A DNA stretch of 64,000 nt from Shimia sp. SK013 (GTDB taxonomy: Bacteria; Pseudomonadota; Alphaproteobacteria; Rhodobacterales; Rhodobacteraceae): the NCBI RefSeq assembly GCF_001292625.1, contig NZ_LAJH01000009.1, forward strand, positions 434,001-498,000. Reading direction: 5' to 3'. The notes below the pieces were generated by a model, which was not told where the DNA came from, did not search any database, and saw nothing but the letters and a program-made list of their open reading frames with translations. How positions within the stretch are numbered: the stretch's first letter is position 1; each line of letters opens with the position of its first letter. Made by a program: the position numbers and the translations under genes. Below, piece after piece: positions 30,036 through 36,677 of the stretch.

Positions 30036-30450
30036 TCCCACGCCTTTTACCGGACCGCTTGCATGGCTTCTTTGTCAGTCGTCTGGGCAGGCAACGAGCC
30101 GACAGGCTCTATGTTTTCTACTACCGTTTCGCTGGCTTAATCCTGTTCGGCGGGCTGCTCGCAACAGCGGCGCTAGCGTTTGTAATACTCTTCAATCCGC
30201 CTCAAATGACGGCTCAGAACCACATCCGCGTTCCAGTGCAAGCGATCTATTCCAAGTCTTCCGAGTCCACGCCAATTCGCGTCTTCGCCACAGTGCAACT
30301 GCCCAACGGAAACCATAAACAATATCGACATCACGTATGGCCATCGCGGCTGGAACCCTGGATGAAATCTGCCTTCTGCGCCTCACCAGCGAGACCGGCA
30401 AAGAGAAATTCCGCTGGGTTCACATGTCAAACTGCGACGCCTTTCACTGA
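30032..30450 (+). pseudogene. Frameshifted membrane protein gene (two +1 shifts)
   Basis: The GTG start overlaps the TetR stop (GTGA). The first frame encodes a basic N-terminus, one transmembrane helix (about FAGLILFGGLLATAALAFVIL) and a soluble part to ATVQLPNG (about 30310). The coherent protein then continues one frame on as TINNIDITYGHRGWNPG (about 30312-30362). It shifts again by one to DEICLLRLTSETGKEKFRWV and ends MSNCDAFH at the stop 30448-30450. Read straight through, the first frame runs to 30574 antisense inside the cytochrome b-like gene, which looks spurious. So the intact gene probably ended at 30450, and two small indels, or sequencing errors, broke it. Confidence 0.55.
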
Positions 30451-30935
30451 TAGGCCAGCGCCACCCAGATGTGCACCCCAAGCAGCGGCACCAACATGGC
30501 CGAAAGACCGATGTGGCATGCCAACCAAGTCAGGTAAATCCAGTTCTGCCGATACCGCAGAACCTCTCGGTTGAGCACGCCGGTCACCGCAATCAGAAAA
30601 AATACCGCACTCAGAACCGTCATCCACGTATGCCCCATCCGCACCGCATGCAGCGCAAAAAGATAGGTCATACCGACCCCAACCCATCGGTGACTAACCA
30701 ATATTGCGCGCGCATTTCGATTGTCGCGCAATAACTTCTTAAAGAACAAAACCCATTGATAACAAAGCCCCGTGACCATGAGTGACCCAGTCAAAACCTG
30801 AAACTCAAACCCGCTCAGCACCACAAGTGCGCCGGTTTGCCATTCCTGCATGATCACCAACATTGCCAGCGAAAGCGCCATCAAAATCAGCGCTGCGTAA
30901 GGCGCCCGTCGCGCCGTGGCCATCAAAACACGCAT
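30444..30935 (-). CDS. Cytochrome b-like four-helix membrane protein
   Basis: The 163-residue inner-membrane protein has about four hydrophobic helices with histidines placed as in small b-type cytochromes: SHRWVGVGMTYLFALHAVRMGH, then LACHIGLSAML and LLGVHIWVALAYQ. It could carry one or two b hemes and link the quinone pool to the exported heme proteins encoded just upstream. It is the third gene of the leftward heme operon; its start overlaps the DUF3365 gene by 13 nt. Confidence 0.65.
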   Translation of the reverse strand: MRVLMATARRAPYAALILMALSLAMLVIMQEWQTGALVVLSGFEFQVLTGSLMVTGLCYQWVLFFKKLLRDNRNARAILVSHRWVGVGMTYLFALHAVRMGHTWMTVLSAVFFLIAVTGVLNREVLRYRQNWIYLTWLACHIGLSAMLVPLLGVHIWVALAYQ

Positions 30936-31768
30936 GGGCTCACCTCATCTTTTTTCTCGGATCCAGCGGGCAACAACGCATCAATCAAAACTGGCGCCGC
31001 CTGCGTGCGCACTTCGGTCATAAACATCGCTTTGTCGGGCAAAACCCGCACACCAGAACCCGGCCAATTTTCCGCCTGCGAAACCGGATCTGCAAATCCG
31101 GCGGCCTTGTCCAGATACAGTTGATAAGCCTCCGCAACGCTTTCAAACATCGCCTCAATAACGGCGACATAATCGTCTGCCGACACCGTCGCGGCCGGAT
31201 AGGTCCACGTCGTTGCCCCCATCACGTCCCCCAATTTCCAATCGGTTTTGGGGCTGTCCACGTGATCGTTGTGGCAATCCACACAAGGCGCCACGCCAGC
31301 GACATCCGGATACATGCCGATATGACTGCCTTTGGCTGAAGTCAGAAACACCGGCGCGCGGCTGGCTTTCACCTGCTCAAAACTCACCAACTGCGCATCC
31401 GAGAACAAATTGGATTTGTTGATCGGCGCATCAGACCCAAGGTACAGCCCCAGTCGCGGTGGTTTTGCCTCAAGTCGCGCCGCCGTCAGGCGCAGGAACA
31501 ACGCCGGCAACGGCCCCTTCTCGACGCCGGGTTCTTGCCAATCCTCGCCAAACTTCAATCCAACTTTGCCTCCGGCGCCCACGATGCGTTTGGTGTAAAT
31601 TGATCGCGCGACGTCGTTGATCGCGTTGACGCCGTCAAACAACGCCTCCACCTCGAAATTGCATTTTCCTGCCGTGGCCGCCGTTTGATCTGGCAACGCG
31701 TCCGGCGCTGTCGCAAAGAGGTAGATCATCAGGCTGCCAAACAGCCCGACCAGGGTGATTTTCATCAT
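30923..31768 (-). CDS. DUF3365/Tll0287-like heme c protein
   Basis: The 281-residue exported protein has an N-terminal hydrophobic segment (TLVGLFGSLMIYLFATA) and one c-heme motif, CVDCHNDH (about residues 162-169), preceded by a PAS-like fold region. This arrangement matches the Tll0287-like/DUF3365 heme domain, known as a redox or gas sensor module usually fused to kinases; here it stands alone. ATGATGA at 31765-31768 overlaps the pentaheme stop, with AGGAGG upstream, so the first ATG is favoured. Confidence 0.72.
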   Translation of the reverse strand: MMKITLVGLFGSLMIYLFATAPDALPDQTAATAGKCNFEVEALFDGVNAINDVARSIYTKRIVGAGGKVGLKFGEDWQEPGVEKGPLPALFLRLTAARLEAKPPRLGLYLGSDAPINKSNLFSDAQLVSFEQVKASRAPVFLTSAKGSHIGMYPDVAGVAPCVDCHNDHVDSPKTDWKLGDVMGATTWTYPAATVSADDYVAVIEAMFESVAEAYQLYLDKAAGFADPVSQAENWPGSGVRVLPDKAMFMTEVRTQAAPVLIDALLPAGSEKKDEVSPCVF

Positions 31769-32445
31769 GGCAGATCCTCCTTAGCTTCAAAATTCTTTGG
31801 CAGCGCATAAGGGCTCGGCCCGGCCCGCAAATACGCCTCAATTTCAAGCGGCGCAAAAGCCTCCTCCAACGCTTTTGGCGGGTGGGCGGAATGATTGCCG
31901 TGAAAGTCATGGCACCCCAAACAGGTCTGCCACCGTCGATCCGCAATCAAAGTTGCGTGGTCCACATCCAGCGGGTCCGATTTCAGCGCAAGATCATCAT
32001 GACAGGCCTGACAAAACACCAGATCCACCGTGGTGCGATGGGTTGTATGTTCCGCATGACACCCCAAACAGCTTGTCGCCTCCACTTGCGTGACCGCTTT
32101 TTCAAACCGTGGTTCATGGAAACGAAAAATGGGATGGCGTTCATTAGGGCGTTCGTGACATTGCAAACATGCTTTGGACGTGACCGCCCCATAACCAAAA
32201 TCGACCCGTGTGTCGCGCATCCCGAGGCCAAAGCGCACCTTGGCCTGTAGCTGCTGGCGCACGGTGCCCGCACTGGGAACGTGACAGCTTTCGCACCGCA
32301 CGTCCGAATGACCTGCCTGCAAAGGCCCATGTGACATGATCGGCATCGCCTTCCGGTCCGTCAACACCACGCCCGCCGCGACAAGCAGCGGCACAAACGC
32401 AAAAACCGCAGCAATTCGGATCTGTCGTGCGGTGGGTGACCGCAT
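31765..32445 (-). CDS. Pentaheme cytochrome c
   Basis: The 226-residue protein has an N-terminal signal or anchor helix (IAAVFAFVPLLVAAGVVL) and five CxxCH motifs at about residues 51, 93, 126, 145 and 175 (CESCH, CLQCH, CLGCH, CQACH, CLGCH), with several extra histidines (HAEH, DFHGNH) as distal ligands. It resembles NapC/cytochrome c3-type electron carriers but has no exact family I can name. It is the first gene of the operon, and a perfect CtrA box lies 67-82 bp upstream. Confidence 0.8.
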   Translation of the reverse strand: MRSPTARQIRIAAVFAFVPLLVAAGVVLTDRKAMPIMSHGPLQAGHSDVRCESCHVPSAGTVRQQLQAKVRFGLGMRDTRVDFGYGAVTSKACLQCHERPNERHPIFRFHEPRFEKAVTQVEATSCLGCHAEHTTHRTTVDLVFCQACHDDLALKSDPLDVDHATLIADRRWQTCLGCHDFHGNHSAHPPKALEEAFAPLEIEAYLRAGPSPYALPKNFEAKEDLP

Positions 32446-32511
32446 GTGCCAACTCCGGCAAATAACTCATGAAAAATACACGTTTAACGCGATCAGGGTT
32501 GGCGAAAAGAA

Positions 32512-32527
32512 TTAACAACGGGTTAAC
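32512..32527 (-). promoter_or_regulatory. Predicted CtrA-binding site upstream of the heme operon
   Basis: TTAA-CAACGGG-TTAAC matches the CtrA consensus TTAA-N7-TTAA(C) exactly. It lies 67-82 bp before the pentaheme cytochrome start, a normal promoter distance, and ctrA itself is in this window. Confidence 0.55.
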
Positions 32528-32544
32528 GATACCCTTCCAGGAAC

Positions 32545-32576
32545 GAAAAAAGGCCGCGCAAACCGCGCGGCCTTTT
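32545..32576 (-). terminator. GC-rich terminator, probably the original rpsI terminator
   Basis: AAAGGCCGCGC-AAACC-GCGCGGCCTTT is a perfect 11-bp stem. Read leftward it is followed by TTTTTTCG. No gene immediately to the right ends here now; it would terminate rplM-rpsI if the island were removed. Confidence 0.8.
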
Positions 32577-32599
32577 GAAATTTTTTGCGATATCTGAAA

Positions 32600-32620
32600 T
32601 TTAGCGCTTCGCTAAACTGG
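32600..32620 (-). other. attL: distal attachment site with displaced rpsI end
   Basis: Read leftward, CCAGTTTAG-CGAAGCG-CTAA shares the 7-bp core CGAAGCG (32605-32611) and flanking CCAGTT and TAA with the rpsI 3' end at 44458-44476. If the core is the crossover, the left half here (AAGCGCTAA) is the original end of rpsI (Lys-Arg-stop), and the right half belongs to the island. Confidence 0.7.
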
Positions 32621-32670
32621 CATCTTTATTAAGTGTTGCACAACAATAGCCTAGCTATATAAAAAGCCGC

Positions 32671-32688
32671 TTGTAAAACATATGTAAG
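32671..32688 (+). repeat. Integrase arm-type repeat, left end
   Basis: TTGTAAAACATATGTAAG matches 16 of 18 bases with the copy at 44314-44331 and 14 of 18 with 44365-44382, all in the same orientation. It lies 60 bp inside the left attachment core, as expected for an arm site of a lambda-type integrase. Confidence 0.6.
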
Positions 32689-32721
32689 TCACGCGCAACG
32701 TATGCTGGCAAACTCTGTTAG

Positions 32722-32742
32722 CTAACTGGACCGCGCTTTCGT
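32722..32742 (+). repeat. 21-bp direct repeat, copy 1
   Basis: CTAACTGGACCGCGCTTTCGT lies just after the PD-(D/E)XK gene. It matches 19 of 21 bases with 33268-33288, where the same sequence forms the last codons (KARSS-stop) of the DUF6641 gene. It may be the scar of a duplication or a lost gene copy. Parts (AACTGGA, CGCGCTTT) also occur in the rpsI 3' end. Confidence 0.5.
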
Positions 32743-32744
32743 AA

Positions 32745-33242
32745 CTACAAACGCTCCTCTATCAACGCCCAATTGTCCTCGTAGTCTTGCAGCTGCGCTA
32801 AGGTTACAGAGTTGTGCGTAGTGGCTGCATTGCGTGGACGTACACCGCTGTGCTTAGCAAGAAAACTTTCATAACCATCGCGTACCAAGCCGCCCAAAAC
32901 GCCTTGCTCCAGCACAAAGTACCTGTCCATTCCTGCCGTTTCACCAATGTTCACAAACACATACACCAACCCAAAATCAAGTTCATCAACCAAGCCATCA
33001 ACAACTTGCTTTTGTTCGTCGATGCTAATTTTCAGAAAGCGCCTTGCATCAAAGCTCACCGCTCCCTTACGCCAAGCTTTGACCTGCAAATGCAGTGTTT
33101 TGCCGCCTCTATAAGCAAGCAAGTCTATGTCCGGCACGTTGCCAGAAAATGCTGTCGCAACAATCCCGCGCCTACCTAGCTCAGCCACAACCAAGCTCTC
33201 GCCAATCTGCCCGGCTAGCTGCGTTGAAAAGTTTCGCGCCAT
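32745..33242 (-). CDS. PD-(D/E)XK nuclease-like protein
   Basis: The 165-residue soluble protein has a pattern typical of the restriction-endonuclease fold: GQIGESLVVAEL (Glu15), GNVPDIDLLAY (Asp38/Asp40) and LHLQVKA (Gln53-Val-Lys55). Relatives include Holliday-junction-resolvase-like and Mrr-like nucleases that recognise foreign or branched DNA. It is the last gene of the island's leftward left-hand group. A role in element maintenance or defence is inference. Confidence 0.6.
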   Translation of the reverse strand: MARNFSTQLAGQIGESLVVAELGRRGIVATAFSGNVPDIDLLAYRGGKTLHLQVKAWRKGAVSFDARRFLKISIDEQKQVVDGLVDELDFGLVYVFVNIGETAGMDRYFVLEQGVLGGLVRDGYESFLAKHSGVRPRNAATTHNSVTLAQLQDYEDNWALIEERL

Positions 33243-33267
33243 TATTGTTTCAGCCCCACATCACTTT

Positions 33268-33690
33268 CTAACTGGAACGCGCTTTAGTTGCCAACACAAC
33301 AGCTTTGTCCAGTTCGCCACCCTCAGCGGCAAGCTTAAACGCTTCCAGCACTCCTGCAACGCCTTCCAGTTTGTCCATAAACACAGCGTTGCTCTTGCCG
33401 TTAATGTTCAAAATCCTGCTGCCGTATCTACACTGCACATACCAGCCGTTGTCCTGCTCAAAAAACCAAGCACGTACCCGTTTGTCATGCTCAACACGTA
33501 CACGCTCACCCGCGTCATTCGTCTGCCAGCGTTTTGTCTTCACAGTATATTCGCCACCGTTCAGCGCAGCAGCTAGTACCCTGCTCTGCTCTTCAATAGC
33601 TGCAACCAGCTTTTCGCGTCGAGCAATTACTGGATCTTTTTGAACGTTACGCTGGACAGTTTTGAGGTTCAGTTTTGCAAGATGTGACAT
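33268..33690 (-). CDS. DUF6641-like protein
   Basis: The 140-residue basic protein begins MSHLAKLNLKTVQRN, has a helical segment IARREKLVAAIEEQSRVLAAAL, a strand-rich middle with WFFEQDNGWYVQCRYGSRIL, and a helical end. The pattern matches what I recall of DUF6641, a family found mainly on mobile elements and phage-like islands, of unknown function. Its last codons lie in a 21-bp repeat that recurs at 32722. Confidence 0.55.
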   Translation of the reverse strand: MSHLAKLNLKTVQRNVQKDPVIARREKLVAAIEEQSRVLAAALNGGEYTVKTKRWQTNDAGERVRVEHDKRVRAWFFEQDNGWYVQCRYGSRILNINGKSNAVFMDKLEGVAGVLEAFKLAAEGGELDKAVVLATKARSS

Positions 33691-33759
33691 AGCTTCATAA
33701 CTCCATACATTATTGTTTTTATGAAACTATTTTCAAAGCAGACGTAGAGCGACCAAAAT

Positions 33760-34380
33760 TTAGTCGTCGTCGTCACTCTGTTCTTCTTCCAAGCGTTTTC
33801 TACGTTCGCTTAGCGTTTCTCCGTCAAGCTGCCAGTATTGCCAACCGTTTACAGTTCGCCACTCGTATCCAGTTCTATTCAATATCCTAAGCGCACTGCT
33901 GCTAATGCTTTGCGTTTCACCTTCGAAATCAACTTTCTTATTGGATACCACTGTTGCTGTAAGTTGCTCATCGTTTGCAAAAGTCAGCACGTCACCTGCC
34001 TTCAAACCTACATCGTACAACCCAATAATCCTACGTCTACCTTCTGCGCGTTCAAGCGCAATCAACCCTTCGTCATCGTCTGCAATATCTCTGTGTGGCG
34101 TAACATCTCGTCCGTTTGTGAGCTTGAGCGCTGAGATCACACGCTGTGGATCAATTTCAAAAAACTCTCGTCCAGTTCGTGTTCGATGATCTGCAAACGC
34201 ATTGTGCACCAAGCGCTCAACGCCCGCATCGTCCCCTACCTCAACTGCGTAGACACAACGAAACGGCAACGGAACACTTGTATTATCAAGCGCTCGCAGC
34301 CGCTGCTCCAAGTTTGCCGTGCGCCCAATCTTCACGTAGTTGTCAAAAGCTGGGTTAACTAACACATAAACTACAGCCAT
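33760..34380 (-). CDS. GIY-YIG (T5orf172-type) nuclease with RAMA-like C-terminus
   Basis: The 206-residue protein has an N-terminal GIY-YIG domain of the T5orf172 type (VVYVLVNPAFDNYVKIGRTA, EQRLRALDN, later FFEIDP). Its C-terminal region (about 120-195) has GLKAGDVLTF, VDFEGETQSISSSALRIL and VNGWQYWQLDGETL, like the RAMA-type domains attached to methylases and restriction enzymes. It ends in an acidic tail (EEEQSDDDD). A DNA-cleaving role against invading DNA or in element transfer is plausible. Confidence 0.65.
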   Translation of the reverse strand: MAVVYVLVNPAFDNYVKIGRTANLEQRLRALDNTSVPLPFRCVYAVEVGDDAGVERLVHNAFADHRTRTGREFFEIDPQRVISALKLTNGRDVTPHRDIADDDEGLIALERAEGRRRIIGLYDVGLKAGDVLTFANDEQLTATVVSNKKVDFEGETQSISSSALRILNRTGYEWRTVNGWQYWQLDGETLSERRKRLEEEQSDDDD

Positions 34381-34451
34381 CCTTATACTCTCGCTTAGCT
34401 ATTCTTTTCTGCACCTTAGCCCACCCTGCCAAATAGCTCAATTTTTTCATG

Positions 34452-34496
34452 CCTTTGCCGACAAAGGATAAATAACTGCGAAAGGTAAGCAGTTAT
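34452..34496 (+). promoter_or_regulatory. Two hairpins over the start of the HUH rep gene (possible replication origin or control element)
   Basis: CCTTTG-CCGA-CAAAGG (34452-34467) is followed 4 bp later by ATAACTGC-GAAAGGTAA-GCAGTTAT (34472-34496). Both stems are perfect. The second hairpin holds the ribosome binding site AAAGG in its loop and two bases of the rep ATG in its stem. The pair could be a rolling-circle nick region, a Rep-binding operator, or a translational switch. Confidence 0.5.
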
Positions 34497-35100
34497 GAAA
34501 ATAGATTGGAGAAGCACGACGCACGAAGGTTGGATTGATGCACTAGATGCAAGCAACAACGATATTTTTGGGGTGCTGAAATTTTACAACGGACGCACGA
34601 TTGGCAAAAGCAAAGCAATGGCACTACTCGGTGCATATTGGCATAGAGTGGATAGGACGCTTTTTGGCAAGGCTGCTGACAAAGGTTACGGCATAGAGCG
34701 GTGGTGCTTTACGGAGTACGGCAGCGATCGTCGCAACTTACACATACATTTTGTAGCAACTTCACCTATCGCAATTCGTCCATGTTGTGCTGTGCTTAAT
34801 GCGCTTTGGGCAGACATGCACAGAAGCACAGCTGACGTTACGCATAACTGGATTACACCAATACAAGACAGACGTGCTGCATTTGCATACACGACAAAAG
34901 GCACACGATACTTACGCGCAGATTTTATAGGCGAAAAAATTTCACACACAAACGCAGCAAGCACGAACTTAGGCACAGATTACACGGAGGCGCAGATTAG
35001 GCGCATAGCGAACAGGATTACGGATAGGCAATTAACTAAGGCTTACGAGGCAATGGAAAGACAGATTGTACAAACTGCATTAAAGCGACAAACACGATAA
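34495..35100 (+). CDS. HUH-superfamily (Y1) replication initiator-like protein
   Basis: The 201-residue basic protein shows the order of motifs of rolling-circle initiators: a strand with DIFGVLKFYN (motif 1 region), the metal-binding HUH motif NLHIHFVATS (His83-Ile-His85) and a single catalytic tyrosine with following lysine, AYTTKGT (Tyr132, Lys135). It lacks helicase and primase domains. It is the first of three rightward genes and is preceded by two perfect hairpins. I infer that it nicks the element's origin for replication or transfer. Mobilisation relaxase is the alternative. Confidence 0.65.
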   Translation: MKIDWRSTTHEGWIDALDASNNDIFGVLKFYNGRTIGKSKAMALLGAYWHRVDRTLFGKAADKGYGIERWCFTEYGSDRRNLHIHFVATSPIAIRPCCAVLNALWADMHRSTADVTHNWITPIQDRRAAFAYTTKGTRYLRADFIGEKISHTNAASTNLGTDYTEAQIRRIANRITDRQLTKAYEAMERQIVQTALKRQTR

Positions 35101-35289
35101 AGGCACAAGGCTGCTGAATTGTGAGGCATACGGCAGCTTACAGGCACATAACATTTTGGGACAACACGAATAGCACAGCTTGCGCAGCTGCTGCTACTCG
35201 TAAGTATGTTCAAACACAAAACAACAAACACAATCACTCAAACAGCAACAGTGAAACACACAACGGTAAATACACAGAGGCAAGAGACA

Positions 35290-35577
35290 ATGACACTACT
35301 GGAAAGCACATACAGGCAACTACACAGCGCAGGAATTGTACATTGCGCTGAGGCATTCAGCAGCACGTACTTGAGCAAAAGCAAAAACTGGTACGCGTAT
35401 CAGAAACACAGCAAGCGCGATTTTAGCGTTGATGCTGCTGTACAGTGTTTGCGCTCCATACGCTCTCAAATGCGTGCAGCAGCGATCAGCACTGCGCAAC
35501 AAGAACTATTGGCGCAGCTTGAACAGCAGTTACTTGCCCACTTAAACAGCCACCATTGCGTAGCTGACGTGTGCTGA
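35290..35577 (+). CDS. Small DUF6626-like protein
   Basis: The protein of 95 residues starts MTLLESTYRQLHSAGIVHCA (ATG 35290, preceded by GAGG). It contains SSTYLSKSKNWYAYQKHSKRDFSVDAAV, the layout of the DUF6626 family of phage and island proteins, which may be HTH-like. An alternative upstream ATG (35206) would add 28 low-complexity Thr/Lys-rich residues and is not favoured. Its stop is immediately followed by the inverted-repeat site at 35578. Confidence 0.55.
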   Translation: MTLLESTYRQLHSAGIVHCAEAFSSTYLSKSKNWYAYQKHSKRDFSVDAAVQCLRSIRSQMRAAAISTAQQELLAQLEQQLLAHLNSHHCVADVC

Positions 35578-35617
35578 GCTGAAAAGTTATAGAACAACAA
35601 ATCTATAACATTTCATC
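35578..35617. promoter_or_regulatory. 16-8-16 inverted repeat upstream of the small recombinase gene
   Basis: Two 16-bp arms (35578-35593 and 35602-35617) match at 14 of 16 positions, with the inner 8 bp perfect (GTTATAGA / TCTATAAC), around the 8-bp centre ACAACAAA. Arm length and spacer suit a tyrosine-recombinase core site. No T-run follows, so it is a poor terminator. It lies 113 bp before the recombinase start. Confidence 0.5.
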
Positions 35618-35729
35618 ACAATCACCAACAAAAACAGTGGCTTACTTCAAACGTAAATTTCGGTCGTTATCATAAATGTGTGAATTTACAATCACTTACA
35701 ACAGAACCACACATTTGAGGGATGATGAG

Positions 35730-36308
35730 ATGAAACAAGCAAAGCTACTAACAACGCAGGAACGCAAGCGGCTGGCAGCTGTTATCGACAGCAAGCGCCA
35801 CGCAACGCGCAACCACACAGCTGTCGCACTCAGCTTTTACGCAGGACTTAGGGCATGTGAGATTGCAGCACTGCGCATTGGCGATGTTTTTGACGAAACA
35901 GGCGAGGTGCGTGACACGATACAATTGCGAGCGGTACAAACGAAAGGCAATGAAGCGGCGACTGTGCTTGTGAACAAACGTCTAACCCAGCAGCTACGTA
36001 AATACGCTGCACAGTATCCAGTTCGCACTCAACAACTCAACGCTCCACTTGTGTTTTCAGCTAAAGGCGCAGGTTTTACAGCACAGACGATAGTGAACTT
36101 GTTTCAGACGCTTTATAAAGCGGCTGCTGTAACTGGCGCAAGCTCGCACAGCGGGCGCAGGCAGTTTGTGACAGAGCTGGCTGACAAGGGCATTAACGCA
36201 CGTGTTATACAAGCGCTCGCGCGCCACAAGCATCTCAACACCACCATGCGCTATATTGACTTGAACGAGAACAAACTGCGTAGCGCGGTTGAACTGGTCG
36301 ATTACTAA
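35730..36308 (+). CDS. Small tyrosine recombinase (catalytic domain only)
   Basis: The 192-residue protein holds all catalytic residues of XerC/D-type recombinases: Arg41 (GLRACEIAAL), Lys72 (TKGNEA), His140-x-x-Arg143 (HSGRRQF), His166 or His168 (ARHKHLN) and nucleophile Tyr175 (MRYID). It lacks the N-terminal core-binding domain of phage integrases. ATG at 35730 follows GAGGGATGATG; 35676 is the longer alternative. The element therefore encodes two unrelated recombinases, and this one may resolve replication multimers, flip a segment, or act at the palindrome just upstream. Confidence 0.82.
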   Translation: MKQAKLLTTQERKRLAAVIDSKRHATRNHTAVALSFYAGLRACEIAALRIGDVFDETGEVRDTIQLRAVQTKGNEAATVLVNKRLTQQLRKYAAQYPVRTQQLNAPLVFSAKGAGFTAQTIVNLFQTLYKAAAVTGASSHSGRRQFVTELADKGINARVIQALARHKHLNTTMRYIDLNENKLRSAVELVDY

Positions 36309-36677
36309 AGAGCAAAAGGTACAAAAGGACATGAAAGAGCATTTGCACTATGCATGTCGTTCATCTCGTCAACCCAATTCTCAAACATCCTAAAAGTATC
36401 AAAACCGTGCAGTTTTCGTAGGTTTCAGCACACTGCTAGTTTGGCGATACAGGTTTAACCGCTTTTATTGCATCTAGCTTGCGCTCTTTGCTACGCAGCT
36501 TCGTTGCGTTCTTCTCAAAGTCAGTCTTCTTGTCCACTTTGCTCTTTTGCTCTTTCGCGCCAATCACTTCGTCTATGTACAAAATCACCACCCCAAATTT
36601 GTAAGTACTCCACCACCAAAAACTGCGCAGCTAGCATTTTCTGTACGCACTACTATTTATGCACGTTTTTCTTACGT
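36309..36677. other. Gap between convergent island genes
   Basis: The 369 bp between the small recombinase and the 203-aa gene contain one short leftward frame (36436-36591) with coding-like composition. I see no terminator hairpin with T-run, no tRNA and no insertion sequence. Confidence 0.5.
36436..36591 (-). CDS. Possible small charged ORF or gene remnant
   Basis: Reading leftward from GTG at 36591, 51 codons give VVILYIDEVIGAKEQKSKVD, then a lysine-rich helix ending AVKPVSPN. The frame is open a little further upstream (to about 36622) with no ATG and no good ribosome binding site. It lies 87 bp after the 203-aa gene on the same strand and could be the degraded end of a longer gene. Confidence 0.3.
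   Translation of the reverse strand: MVILYIDEVIGAKEQKSKVDKKTDFEKNATKLRSKERKLDAIKAVKPVSPN

Noticed and set aside
32600-32616. TTTAGCG-CTT-CGCTAAA as an ordinary terminator
   Set aside because: It lacks a T-run and coincides exactly with the attachment core; the attachment-site reading explains it better.
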